Positions 35,661 through 44,651 of a stretch of 64,000 nucleotides of DNA are shown piece by piece. This DNA comes from Stigonema ocellatum SAG 48.90 = DSM 106950 (GTDB lineage: Bacteria > Cyanobacteriota > Cyanobacteriia > Cyanobacteriales > Nostocaceae), in NCBI GenBank assembly GCA_016903675.1, contig JADQBA010000030.1, positions 8,587 through 72,586 of the forward strand, read 5' to 3'. The notes below the pieces were generated by a model. That model made no database searches. It had not been told where the DNA came from and saw only the letters and a program-made list of their open reading frames with translations. The stretch's first letter is position 1, and each line of letters begins with the position of its first letter. The translations under genes were made by a program, and so were the position numbers.

Positions 35661-37348
35661 AATAGATGTACAGCACTGCTTGTTTTGCCTAAGTCACGAA
35701 GAAAGCGAGAACGCACATGGTTGGAAGTTGCTGTTTGTCCTCCCATGAATAGGCAGACAATTTCTTGGCAGTCTGTTTGTTCCTGTTTGTTGGGAATGTT
35801 GACGCGCTTGATAGTTACCCAAGAACAGTGGGCATTTCCACCACTTGCTGCATTCCCACCAACATCAGAATTACGCTTGTAATTACGTGGTGGTGTTTCG
35901 TGATAGATTAAATACATCCCATCGCCACGAGTAGCTTCTGCGTCGTTCGTCAGCCAGCACAACTCAGGACGGTCTACGGGTTCTGTGTTGGGACCAGGAA
36001 CGGCATAAATTGCACAGGTAGTAGGGGAGAAAACTTCTGCGGTGATGTTGTGGTTGTCTGGTGTGACTCTGTCAGACCACCGAGTTTGCACAGCCGTAAA
36101 CCAATCTCTATAAGTTTTCGTCCAAACTGTTGCGTCAAGAGGTAAGCCATAAGATTTAGTTTCCCATTCCTGGGTGCTGTTGTTTTTTAACCTGTGGGTT
36201 AAGGTTAAATAGGTTCCTCGTGCAGATGCCCTACCATTGTTCATATGGAATATATGTAATGGTCTGCGCCAACCGCGCCCAACACCGCCGACCATAACTG
36301 CAAACCGGATAATCGGTAGAAGGATTGTCTTTAAAATGTCGTTAGGGGCACTAATTTGGACCTTGCCTTTCCAAGTGTAAAAGTTTGGTTGATCGGTAGA
36401 GCGATCGCCCCAAATTGACCCCTGAAACATTTGCAATCGTACACAACCTTTCCGGGTTTGTGGTTCCAGTGTACCTAGCAGTTCACCTACTGTTTTCTCT
36501 GCATCCTCTAAAGACATGACTCCTAGAAAAAACCGCAACATCCAAGATCGTAACCAACCCCGCCAATGGGAAGGACGCAATTCCATTTTTCCCATATTTG
36601 GTCCGGCGCTACCTTGACTGTAGAGGCTGAATTCAAATTGCTTCACTGCATAATCTGGGTCAGGAACTACAGTTAATGAACTCGAAAATTTGAGAGTTCC
36701 ATATCCAGAAGCAGTCCGACTCCCAACACCATATAAACTCAGTGCTTGTTGAACCCATCCCCAGACTTCGTTCACCTCACTATCTGTAGCGCGTCCGGAA
36801 ATTCCACGAATAGCCAATGTTACAGGAATAGTATCTTCACCGTTGCCCAAGGTGTAAGATGAAATTGGGGTGCTTTGTCCTTGGTGATAGACTTGAAAGC
36901 TCTGCTGGGGATTGACAATATCCAGGGTGAGTCTAGTGGGTTCCCCTGGCCAAGCATCCAGGAATTCTATTTTGCCAGAACTGATGGTGTCGTTGTTTTG
37001 ATATCCCAACAGCTCATGCATTCTTGGTAAAATCTCTGGGCGTTGCTTTGCCCAAGCTCTCACCAATCCCCTAATAGAAGCACCAGGAATGTAGCCATTA
37101 AGTGGTAAAATTGGTAGTTGTTGCAAGTTTTCCCCAATGTTGCGTTTATCTTCTGGACGCCCTTGACTAGGTCGCCATGGACCACAAGGTTCTCCAGCAG
37201 AAACAATGGTTTCTAAATCTGGGTGAGGAAAAGAACCAACCTTAGTACGCCACTGGATATGAAATGTACCTTTTTTGAATAAGCCAGAGTGCGATCGCTG
37301 TTGATGCTGTTTTTCCAACAATTCAATCAATCGAGATCCAGTATACAT
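35636..37348 (-). CDS. Cmr6-Cmr1-like RAMP fusion protein
   Basis: 570 aa from the ATG at 37348, which overlaps the cmr5 stop by 1 nt (TGATG) and has GGAGG upstream. The N-terminal half looks like Cmr6: PGASIRGLVRAWAK, KIEFLDAWP, and the Gly-rich GVGSRTASGYG (about 233). The second half looks like Cmr1: RPSHWRGWLRSWMLRFFLG (about 278-296), KGCVRLQMF, and GGVGRGWRRP. A separate cmr1 is absent, so one chain probably supplies both subunits at the 3' end of the crRNA-Cmr complex. The C-terminal tail (about 400-565) is of unknown role, and the last residues come from repeat DNA. Confidence 0.75.
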   Translation of the reverse strand: MYTGSRLIELLEKQHQQRSHSGLFKKGTFHIQWRTKVGSFPHPDLETIVSAGEPCGPWRPSQGRPEDKRNIGENLQQLPILPLNGYIPGASIRGLVRAWAKQRPEILPRMHELLGYQNNDTISSGKIEFLDAWPGEPTRLTLDIVNPQQSFQVYHQGQSTPISSYTLGNGEDTIPVTLAIRGISGRATDSEVNEVWGWVQQALSLYGVGSRTASGYGTLKFSSSLTVVPDPDYAVKQFEFSLYSQGSAGPNMGKMELRPSHWRGWLRSWMLRFFLGVMSLEDAEKTVGELLGTLEPQTRKGCVRLQMFQGSIWGDRSTDQPNFYTWKGKVQISAPNDILKTILLPIIRFAVMVGGVGRGWRRPLHIFHMNNGRASARGTYLTLTHRLKNNSTQEWETKSYGLPLDATVWTKTYRDWFTAVQTRWSDRVTPDNHNITAEVFSPTTCAIYAVPGPNTEPVDRPELCWLTNDAEATRGDGMYLIYHETPPRNYKRNSDVGGNAASGGNAHCSWVTIKRVNIPNKQEQTDCQEIVCLFMGGQTATSNHVRSRFLRDLGKTSSAVHLFGIMNYEL

Positions 37349-37806
37349 CAGTCCTCCACATAGGCTCTTGCCCAGAAATTCCAATGATTACCTAACATCA
37401 AAGACCTACGCCAGGTTGTCATGTACTGTTGTGGCTCATTTTTTGCCATCCGCACCACTTCTTCCATGAGTTCCTCCCTCGAGGGTGGATGAGTTTCATT
37501 GATCATCTGACCAAGCAAAGATTCCCACACCGGCACAGTGCGGGTGCGCACCTCACCCCCTTGGGCGTTAGACTGATTTACATAGCCTACTGCTGACAGC
37601 AAGCCAAACACTCTCAGATGCTGAGACAAACGTAAGACGGCGTTGAGGTCATTTTTATCCAACCTCTGTTGATGGCGATTCCTCAAGTAGGTTTGAATGT
37701 GTTGGTGGGCACTCAAACTCATCTGTTCTGGTAATATTTGGCAAGAGTTAACAACACTAACAGATGGGGTGGGTGGTGCATTGGGTCTTGTCAATTTATT
37801 AGACAT
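37348..37806 (-). CDS. cmr5: Cmr5, small subunit
   Basis: 152 aa, all-helical. The C-terminal YMTTWRRSLMLGNHWNFWAR matches the Cmr5 signature (helix ending in W-x-F-W-A-R-A-Y). It stacks along the target RNA in the Cmr filament. Overlaps the next gene by 1 nt; 11 nt after cmr4. The N-terminal 35 residues are an extension of low complexity. Confidence 0.85.
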   Translation of the reverse strand: MSNKLTRPNAPPTPSVSVVNSCQILPEQMSLSAHQHIQTYLRNRHQQRLDKNDLNAVLRLSQHLRVFGLLSAVGYVNQSNAQGGEVRTRTVPVWESLLGQMINETHPPSREELMEEVVRMAKNEPQQYMTTWRRSLMLGNHWNFWARAYVED

Positions 37807-37817
37807 AACTTTCTCCT

Positions 37818-38714
37818 CTATACTACTGTGCTAATATTTGCAACCTTGCTAACCAAAGGCTCAGTGATATTACTTATCCAACCCTGAACCCAACCGCGTC
37901 CCACATTCCCTTGACCTCCAAGTTGGAATAGTCCTTGCAAGACGCTGATTAACAAATCATGCTGGTTAGGCATCACAGGCTTTTCTTTAAGTAGAGTGTA
38001 GCCCCAAGGGTAATAGAGGATGGTGTCTCTAGGAATGCAAACATCTGTCCAGAAAACCTCAGCCGAACCCGCTTGATTGACCCCGTCTGTTTCTTCTTGA
38101 ATTTTGTTGCGAACCTGCGTCCACAGGGAGTGTTCCATTAAAACCTGGAAATCAGCATCAGGTAAGACAATGCAATTTTTTTCCCAGATAGGTTTAACCG
38201 CACTTATCAAAGAGTCAGCCCAAGTTCCAGATAAGGAAATCACCTTTCTTTGCTCATCAGACAGCCGATTAACCTGAATTTGAGCATCAGCCACCACACA
38301 ATTCCCTGGATTAGTACCAACAGCTTGGTTATCAAACATCACAGACCCGTGCTTTGTTAGCATTGCATGGTCACGAATTAGAGAGTGACAACTTACCCAA
38401 CTAAACACATCTCGACTACCATTCATTAACATAGTTCGCATGGGAACCCACAGCAATCGTGCGTCTCCAAACCAAACCTGATGCACCCCCATTTGACCTT
38501 CCTTGTCTAACTCCTTACCAAACAAAACATCGGCTGCTGCTTTGTCTATCACAGAAACTTCATTCCTCACACTTCCTCGCAAGGAAGAACCGGGGATATA
38601 GGGAAAATTTGTATGCACTTCGCGGACGATTTCTAAAATATTGCCTAAGTCTCCTTCTCCACCACAGTGAATGGGGGCAAAACTATACATATAGCCAATG
38701 CGAAAATCAGACAT
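37818..38714 (-). CDS. cmr4: Cmr4, backbone RAMP subunit, catalytic Asp apparently replaced
   Basis: 298 aa. RAMP features: IPGSSLRGSVRNE (about 40-52) and the Gly-rich end GGQGNVGRGWVQGW. Cmr4 repeats along the crRNA and normally cuts target RNA every 6 nt using an Asp in a GVVDxPIQRE-type loop. Here the same loop reads GDLGNILEIVREVHT; counting back from REVHT puts Ile where the Asp should be. Asp of GDLG is three residues earlier and might substitute. Slicing activity is therefore doubtful. Confidence 0.85.
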   Translation of the reverse strand: MSDFRIGYMYSFAPIHCGGEGDLGNILEIVREVHTNFPYIPGSSLRGSVRNEVSVIDKAAADVLFGKELDKEGQMGVHQVWFGDARLLWVPMRTMLMNGSRDVFSWVSCHSLIRDHAMLTKHGSVMFDNQAVGTNPGNCVVADAQIQVNRLSDEQRKVISLSGTWADSLISAVKPIWEKNCIVLPDADFQVLMEHSLWTQVRNKIQEETDGVNQAGSAEVFWTDVCIPRDTILYYPWGYTLLKEKPVMPNQHDLLISVLQGLFQLGGQGNVGRGWVQGWISNITEPLVSKVANISTVV

Positions 38715-38726
38715 TTTTGTTTTCTT

Positions 38727-39839
38727 TTACTGAAAGTAAGAAATCCATAACAACTCAGAATAACCAAGTTTTCTCCAGTTATGTACCTTGGTGTTTGGGT
38801 TATCTTGAAACAACGGCTGCGGTTGATTCAGGTAATACAAACTCCCAGGAGGTGCAGCAAAGACTTGCGGTGCAGGAATGCTTTTACTGGACTCCTCTTG
38901 GTCACGAAAGCGACAACTAATAGGGATTGACCTATCAGTGGCTACACCAACTAATTCTCCTGATACTTGATTTTTATTCACTGTACGTGCCAATTTCCAT
39001 TCCCAAGGAAAGGATTGACATACAGATGTCTCAAGACCGTTATGCTTTTCTTTACGTTCAAAAACTCCAGGTGTTACCAGATAAGCAAGAGATTTTCCGC
39101 CTTGCTGAAAGTTTTGTTCTGACAACTTTTGCAGAGTCTTCCACTGTTCGCCTAGGGGAAAGCTATCGCACCGCTGCAAAATCACCCGATGTCCTTCGCC
39201 TCCCAATCGCAAAGTCGTTGGAGTCTCTATTTCTTGGTCAACACCAATTGCCAAACTCCACCCAGGATACAAGCGAATAGCATTCTCCACAAAATAACCA
39301 TCAGCATCTTTCACTTGCCTTTTTCCTTCCTCCATAGAATTGTGAGGGCGAGTTTCTATCATCCAAGGTTTATCTTCTCCTGAGTGTTCCACCAGCCAAT
39401 GCTTGGAGTCTATTTTCCCTGTTTTCAGGTATTCCTCAACCACCTCAAACGGCAAATATTGACGATATTTCTTAACCCCATCCTCATTTTCTGAATCTTG
39501 ACTCCATGATGGTTTCACCAGAGGACGAGGTTGGTGTGGGTCAGTCAAAGCGTGATGCAAATGGGATTTGTCATCCCAGTCTATTGGTACTAAGGGCGTT
39601 GTTCCCACAAACCCTAAGGGGCGAGGAAAATACAACGTTTCTCCACATTCGCATAAAAACGGTCCTATAAGTCTAAACTTACACATTTTACTCTCATTAA
39701 CTAAGCCACGTAAAGCCCCAGCAATAGTGTGACCATTAGGCGGAAATACACTTCCAGCCCAAGCCCGTTCTCCAGGAGTGAAAGGTTTTGCATCACGAAA
39801 GAGTAAAATATCAAGTGGTGTCAACGTATACCAATACAT
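38727..39839 (-). CDS. cmr3: Cmr3, crRNA 5'-handle RAMP subunit
   Basis: 370 aa. N-terminus MYWYTLTPLDILLFRDAKPF and SVFPPNGHTIAGALRGLV match Cmr3, which holds the 5' handle of crRNA next to Cas10. A Cys pair in GPFLCECGETLY (about 62-73) is an unusual short loop. Ends 12 nt before cmr4. Its upstream side is the broken four-helix-bundle gene and the transposon, so transcription from cmr2 into cmr3 is probably interrupted. Confidence 0.88.
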   Translation of the reverse strand: MYWYTLTPLDILLFRDAKPFTPGERAWAGSVFPPNGHTIAGALRGLVNESKMCKFRLIGPFLCECGETLYFPRPLGFVGTTPLVPIDWDDKSHLHHALTDPHQPRPLVKPSWSQDSENEDGVKKYRQYLPFEVVEEYLKTGKIDSKHWLVEHSGEDKPWMIETRPHNSMEEGKRQVKDADGYFVENAIRLYPGWSLAIGVDQEIETPTTLRLGGEGHRVILQRCDSFPLGEQWKTLQKLSEQNFQQGGKSLAYLVTPGVFERKEKHNGLETSVCQSFPWEWKLARTVNKNQVSGELVGVATDRSIPISCRFRDQEESSKSIPAPQVFAAPPGSLYYLNQPQPLFQDNPNTKVHNWRKLGYSELLWISYFQ

Positions 39840-39872
39840 GTGAATTATGAATTATGAATTATGAATTATGAA
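39840..39872. repeat. ATGAATT tandem repeat
   Basis: Four units of GAATTATG just upstream of the cmr3 start; same family as 35628-35660 and 44581-44651. Confidence 0.8.
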
Positions 39873-39988
39873 GGAAGAAGGTTTGTCGTTGGGCTAAAGC
39901 GCATAAAAATCGCGATTTCGTTGGGCTAAAGCGTTACTACAAACGAAGAAATTACTCGTGAAAAATGTAGTAAATGAATCATGGGGTG

Positions 39989-40210
39989 TTAAGTTCGATT
40001 TTTCTTGGTGTTGACGATGATGCTTGTGATGATTGCTATTATTTCCTCGGTTTCTTGAATAAGGTATTTTAAACGATCGCTCGGAATAATTTGCGATTTA
40101 GCCAATAATTGAAGCCAGTACAAGCATTCTCTAGACTCCTTTTGAGCAATGCTAAATTTGTGGATAAAATCTGCTTTACTTTGACCCGATTGAGCCTCCT
40201 CAATATTAGC
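39989..40210 (-). pseudogene. Four-helix-bundle protein, C-terminal fragment
   Basis: Carries NIEEAQSGQSKADFIHKFSI and CLYWLQLLAKSQII, the second half of the S23/avd-like four-helix-bundle family (about 120 aa normally). The first half is at 44394-44564. Joining them at the shared TAGC restores a continuous frame (RSATSIGA then NIEEAQSG), about 126 aa. The transposon between them broke the gene. These proteins form pentamers that may bind nucleic acid; a CRISPR role is not known. Confidence 0.88.
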
Positions 40211-40288
40211 CCTTATCTCGTCTACAACGTCTACAATGCTTGCAGTATAATGATTTGGCATTGTGTAAGGTTTCTACGATGACTGGTT

Positions 40289-41266
40289 TCATCTGTTGCG
40301 ATTCTGTTTTCTCTTCAAATAATCCAGCGTCCATTTTGTTGAAAAGTCTTCAAATTTATGCCATTGTCCTGTGTTTTCTTGCACCATTAGTACACCATTG
40401 TCCTCTCGGCTTCCTATTACTATACCATAGTCACGGGCTAGGTCATACCATTGCGAAAAATAGCAACGAGTTGTGCTAGCTTCCCTTTCTGAGTCAGCTT
40501 CGTTAGGCTCCCAAGCTGACTCTAAAGCTTTCCTGAATAATCCGGCCTTTGACCGAACATCTCCCGATATTAAAGCTTCTTTTACTACCGACAAGGCGCT
40601 AATAACTTGAGCCTCTGGTGCAGATTTAATCATCTGGATTAAAGTCTTATTGAGTTTAATACCAACTTCAGATAAGTTAGCTTTCAACTCATCACTGATA
40701 TCATCATTAGTCGCTTGCTGGCTTCTTAGTTGGTCGAAGGAATCTATCTTAGAGTTACTAGTAATCAGGCGTTGCTGGCAGTGGTTTAACTCGTTTCGTG
40801 TAGACTCTAACTCTGCCCTTAATTGTTTGTTTTCTTGATTTAGACGAGAGGTTTCCTCTTTAAGCTGGTCAAGCAGATCCATGTTTCTTCCCATTTCATA
40901 GAGTTTTCCAGTCATGGATTGAATTTTCTTCTCTTGCTCTTTACGCTCCCACTCCAAGGTGTTAATGCGATTACGAAATTGCTCAATAATAACTTGCTTG
41001 GATTTTTCTGAAGCAGACTGAGGAATAGTAGTTTTCTTTACTCCCATTTTTTGTTGTTCACGTAAGTTTTGTATTCGCTCTTTAACCTCTGGATACTTGT
41101 AGAGATAACTAATACTTACGCCAGCAACTCTTGCGACAGAGCCGAAAGATATACGCTCGTTATTTTTAATGAGTTTAGCGATGGCTTTATCCGTACAATC
41201 TAAGCAGTACTGTTTTTTTTGTTCAGCTACGGCGTTAAGAGTAGCAATACGCAATTCTTTACTCAT
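40289..41266 (-). CDS. TnpC-like coiled-coil transposition protein (DUF6262-like)
   Basis: 325 aa, third gene of the transposon; the start has GGAGGT 5 nt upstream and overlaps tnpB by 8 nt. The N-terminal half has a helix-turn-helix (ISFGSVARVAGVSISYLYK) followed by a long coiled coil (about 85-175, NQENKQLRAELESTRNEL). This matches accessory proteins of Tn554-type elements that set the direction or frequency of transposition. The C-terminal 150 residues are unfamiliar, including FSQWYDLARDYGIVIGSRED; the protein is longer than Tn554 TnpC (125 aa). Confidence 0.75.
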   Translation of the reverse strand: MSKELRIATLNAVAEQKKQYCLDCTDKAIAKLIKNNERISFGSVARVAGVSISYLYKYPEVKERIQNLREQQKMGVKKTTIPQSASEKSKQVIIEQFRNRINTLEWERKEQEKKIQSMTGKLYEMGRNMDLLDQLKEETSRLNQENKQLRAELESTRNELNHCQQRLITSNSKIDSFDQLRSQQATNDDISDELKANLSEVGIKLNKTLIQMIKSAPEAQVISALSVVKEALISGDVRSKAGLFRKALESAWEPNEADSEREASTTRCYFSQWYDLARDYGIVIGSREDNGVLMVQENTGQWHKFEDFSTKWTLDYLKRKQNRNR

Positions 41267-43181
41267 TCTCTACCTCCAGTATGTTGATGATGTTAATCAG
41301 GTTGCTTTTAACTTGCTCATTCATTTCGATTTGTCTTTGCCAGCCATGCATCTGCGCAAGAGCGATAATTTTTTCAGTTTCTTGTAACTGTTCTTTGTGT
41401 TGGTCTAAAAATTCAATAGTGGTGCGAAAATCTCCACAAGTTAAGCAAGCATTGGCGTGTGGGCAAGAACCTTTAACAAGTGGTCGAGCACATGAGCCAT
41501 TAGGGAGTGCTTGAGCAAGAATTTTCTTTTTCATCCACTGCAAGTCTTCGTCACTGTCTATCTGCGGGTTTTCCGACTGTACTATTTCCCCAGCAATATT
41601 AACTACTCTACTATCGTGATACTTGGCTATTTCTTTTTTCAAAGTCTGGTCATAAATATGAGCATAACGCATTGTCATTGTTGGTGATTCATGCCCTAAA
41701 TATCTTTGGACAATGTGTTGAGGTACGCCATTATTTATCATGCGTGTCCCAACAGTATGACGAAATTGGTGGCTCTGAAAATGCCAAATTTTACCATTAA
41801 TATCAGTAATGTTATGGTCTTGCGCTATTCGATTAAGATAAATATGAAAAGATTCAGACGTCATTGGTTTCTTCTCAGGTAAAAAATTGTTATTTCCACC
41901 TCCCCTTTGTCGCCCACAGAATAAATAATTGAAGCTGTCATTAAGATGTTTTTGGATATACTGTTGTTGCTCCTGAATAACAGCAGCTAACTCATTAGAT
42001 ATTGGCAAAGTCGCTTCTTTCTTCATCTTATGTCTAATAAATTGGATAAACCAATCCCCCTTAACATCTTGTTTAAGACAATCAAATGGGAGCGTCAAAG
42101 CTTCACTAATTCTTAGACCGCACTCTTGTAGGACTAGCACCATACGCATTATTTGTTCTGGCAGCTTGTCTAGGTGCTGGTTAAGCTGCCTGAGTACTTC
42201 CTCTGGTATATATCTAGGAAGGGGTTTTTTGCTTTTAGGGTAATCTTCTAGACGAATTAGATGAGGAGATACTTTAAACCATTGATTAATGTTTCCATCT
42301 TCAAAAAAAAGCTTTAACGCTCCTAAGCGTCCTATTATTGTTTGTGGAGATGAGTTTTGTTTATTCAAATAGATAATAAATTCTATTATCATATCACGGT
42401 TAATTCCTTGAACTCTATCAACCGTAGGATAATCTTCTTTCAGAAAGTCGGAAAATTGATTAAAACTGGATATATAGCCAATGATAGTACTAAAAGATCT
42501 GTTAGAAATTCTATACCTAACAAATTTTTGTACAAGAGTTTTTAACCAAGGTTGATGAATGTAAGTAAAAACAAACTTAGTATGTGAGGAATTGTAATCA
42601 GGGATTTCAACCCCTAGTTCTCTGGCATCCCAAACATCGTTAGACAGGGGAAGGTTATAACCATAAAAATTTCTATTTGGATTTTCTACGAAACGATAAT
42701 CGCAATCATGGCAAAAATACTTTTGTTTACCAGCTTTGCTAAAACCACGTTTAGCGCACTGCTTCTTTCCACATTTTGGGCAAGTAATATTATGTGGAAA
42801 TCTTTGTTTTGGATCTATAAACTGTTTTCTACAGCTATTGCACAAAAACCTTTGACGATTTAACTCATCTTTTCCTTTATAAACAAAATCTCTACTACCA
42901 CAGTGGTAACAGTAAACATCAAGATAGTCAGCAGGAGCTTTACTAAATCGTTTTTTTAGTTCCTTTAGTAATGGATGTAAGAATTGACAACTGCAATCTT
43001 TACATTGATATCTTTGCCTACCCTCATCTCTACCACTATTTACATAGTTTGAGCTACTACATTTAGGGCAGGTAATACTAAAAGTTTCTATGGTACCTGT
43101 AGTTAAATCATCTGTTTCTCCTGATTCAATAACAGTTAATCTAGCTTGGAAATTTATTGACTGGATTTGCTGGTTTTCCAT
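41259..43181 (-). CDS. TnpB-like tyrosine recombinase with zinc ribbons
   Basis: 640 aa. N-terminus has three CxxC-CxxC zinc ribbons (CPKCSSSNYV..CKDCSC; CYHCGSRDF..CNSCRK; CPKCGKKQC..CHDCDY). A core-binding domain (about 185-320) and a catalytic domain follow, with Arg in ECGLRISEALTLPF, HQFRHTVGTRM (H-x-x-R), GHESPTMTMRYAH and the Tyr nucleophile in RYAHIYDQ. A Cys motif (CPHANACLTCGDF) ends it, as in Tn554 TnpB. Its ATG overlaps the tnpA stop by 1 nt. It acts with the other recombinase. Confidence 0.88.
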   Translation of the reverse strand: MENQQIQSINFQARLTVIESGETDDLTTGTIETFSITCPKCSSSNYVNSGRDEGRQRYQCKDCSCQFLHPLLKELKKRFSKAPADYLDVYCYHCGSRDFVYKGKDELNRQRFLCNSCRKQFIDPKQRFPHNITCPKCGKKQCAKRGFSKAGKQKYFCHDCDYRFVENPNRNFYGYNLPLSNDVWDARELGVEIPDYNSSHTKFVFTYIHQPWLKTLVQKFVRYRISNRSFSTIIGYISSFNQFSDFLKEDYPTVDRVQGINRDMIIEFIIYLNKQNSSPQTIIGRLGALKLFFEDGNINQWFKVSPHLIRLEDYPKSKKPLPRYIPEEVLRQLNQHLDKLPEQIMRMVLVLQECGLRISEALTLPFDCLKQDVKGDWFIQFIRHKMKKEATLPISNELAAVIQEQQQYIQKHLNDSFNYLFCGRQRGGGNNNFLPEKKPMTSESFHIYLNRIAQDHNITDINGKIWHFQSHQFRHTVGTRMINNGVPQHIVQRYLGHESPTMTMRYAHIYDQTLKKEIAKYHDSRVVNIAGEIVQSENPQIDSDEDLQWMKKKILAQALPNGSCARPLVKGSCPHANACLTCGDFRTTIEFLDQHKEQLQETEKIIALAQMHGWQRQIEMNEQVKSNLINIINILEVENE

Positions 43182-44284
43182 TATTTCGTATCCCTCGTTT
43201 TTAAGTATTCTTGATAAGCTTTCTTTAAGTCATCATCTAGCAAATGAACATAAGTATTGACTGTGGTTTGGATGTCGCTATGCCCCAATCTTTTTTGAAC
43301 ATAGGACATATCCCACCCTGCTCTTATTAACTCAGTGGCGTGAGTATGCCTTAATAAGTGAGGTGTTGCTTTAATTCCTGTCTTCTTGTGCAGCCGACGA
43401 AATAAGTTATCTACGGCTGAATATGTCATTGGTGTTCCCAGTTCTACTTCATAACTCCAGATAGTAACGAATACATAATCTGAATCAATATCTTCAGGAT
43501 ATTCATCAATTAAATAATTGGAATAAAGCGCCATTAAATCTTTGTCTACATGAATAACTCTTTGTTGGTTTCCTTTGGCTCTAGCGCCATTAAAGTTATC
43601 CCGTCTAGGAACTATATGTATTTCATTCTGACCACTAGTTACCATATCTTCATGTCTTAGACCTAAAGCTTCTCCTATACGTATTCCGGTTTCATAAAGC
43701 AGACAGATTAAAAACTTGTCTCTAATACGGTTACAGTTGTCAATCAAAATTTTAACTTTATCCGCACTTAAGCAACCAGCAAATGTTTTAGGCTCTTTGA
43801 TTTTTAGTAAACGAGTTTTAGCTAATTTGCCCTTACTGATATGATGCAGAAATGGCTTGTACTTTCTTCCTGGTTGTATCTGATATCGATAAGCATTAAT
43901 CTCCTTGGTTGTCCCTAAACGCTCGTGAAACTCATAAAAAGAGACGACAGTGGTCAAAGCATGATTAATAGTCTTCTCTGACCTTTTAGATTCCTGTGGA
44001 TGTAAAGGGATCGTTTTTGGTTGTGAATTTCTCAACCAATGAATGAATTCTGATAGTTGCTCTAGATTAACAGATTGCCAATTGAGAAAGTTGTCATTAA
44101 GAAACTCCCAATAAAGTTTTAGGTTTCTGGCATATCCTTCAATAGTGTTAGGCGAACGCTCTAAAGCATTTAGGTATCTCAAATATTTTGAGATTGGCTC
44201 AATAGGTAAGTAGTCATTATCCAGTACTAACCAGATAACCTTACCATCATCTAAATGCCCCTTCTGTACTTTTATATTAGACAT
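43181..44284 (-). CDS. TnpA-like tyrosine recombinase
   Basis: 367 aa from the ATG at 44284; a TTG at 44308 would add 8 residues, and neither has a good ribosome site. N-terminal SAM-like DNA-binding domain (YLRYLNALERSPNTIEGYAR) and catalytic domain with Arg in YETGIRIGEALGL, HLLRHTHATELI, LGHSDIQTTVNTYVHL (Tyr nucleophile in NTYVH). First gene of the transposon. Confidence 0.88.
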   Translation of the reverse strand: MSNIKVQKGHLDDGKVIWLVLDNDYLPIEPISKYLRYLNALERSPNTIEGYARNLKLYWEFLNDNFLNWQSVNLEQLSEFIHWLRNSQPKTIPLHPQESKRSEKTINHALTTVVSFYEFHERLGTTKEINAYRYQIQPGRKYKPFLHHISKGKLAKTRLLKIKEPKTFAGCLSADKVKILIDNCNRIRDKFLICLLYETGIRIGEALGLRHEDMVTSGQNEIHIVPRRDNFNGARAKGNQQRVIHVDKDLMALYSNYLIDEYPEDIDSDYVFVTIWSYEVELGTPMTYSAVDNLFRRLHKKTGIKATPHLLRHTHATELIRAGWDMSYVQKRLGHSDIQTTVNTYVHLLDDDLKKAYQEYLKTRDTK

Positions 44285-44393
44285 TATAGACGAAATAGAA
44301 GAATTCAAGTTTTAAATTATATGACGATGTGTGAATCAGGTTTTATCTTTTGTTGTTGTTGTTGTGTAAGGTTAAATATGTAGTGAAGATAAT

Positions 44394-44564
44394 AGCTCCA
44401 ATAGAAGTAGCTGATCTCAAATATTGTTTTCCAATTATCTCCCCAGCCTTGTCTTTTCCTTCCTGCAAAAATTGAAACAGCTTAATTGCCCTCAACGCAT
44501 ATTCTAAAGTTCTCTCTCTAATATCCCTCCCCCTCCCCCTACCCTCCTTTAATTCATCATCCAT
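44394..44564 (-). pseudogene. Four-helix-bundle protein, N-terminal fragment
   Basis: From the ATG at 44564 (MDDELKEGRGRGRDIRERTL) to SATSIGA, where the transposon begins. The downstream frame inside the element adds about 17 meaningless residues before a stop. Partner fragment at 39989-40210. Confidence 0.87.
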
Positions 44565-44580
44565 AACCCCTCCCCCCTCA

Positions 44581-44651
44581 TTCATAATTCATCCTTCATA
44601 ATTCATCCTTCATAATTCATCCTTCATAATTCATCCTTCATAATTCATAAT
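44581..44651. repeat. 14-nt tandem repeat (TTCATAATTCATCC)
   Basis: Four to five units between cmr2 and the four-helix-bundle gene. The first unit encodes the last residues (NYEL) and stop of cmr2. Confidence 0.85.

Larger units (their letters stand above)
40211..44393 (-). mobile_element. Tn554-like transposon (three recombination genes)
   Basis: About 4.2 kb holding two tyrosine recombinases and a coiled-coil protein in overlapping order, as tnpA-tnpB-tnpC of Tn554. Both junctions carry TAGC, and removing the element plus one TAGC restores the disrupted gene. The ends are imperfect inverted repeats (CCTTATCTCGTCTACA on the low side; complement of TGTAGTGAAGATAA on the high side). ACCTTACACAA occurs near both ends. 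No cargo genes beyond the three. Confidence 0.85.

Noticed and set aside
44581..44651. Possible CRISPR array beside cmr2
   Set aside because: It is a 14-nt tandem repeat with no spacers.
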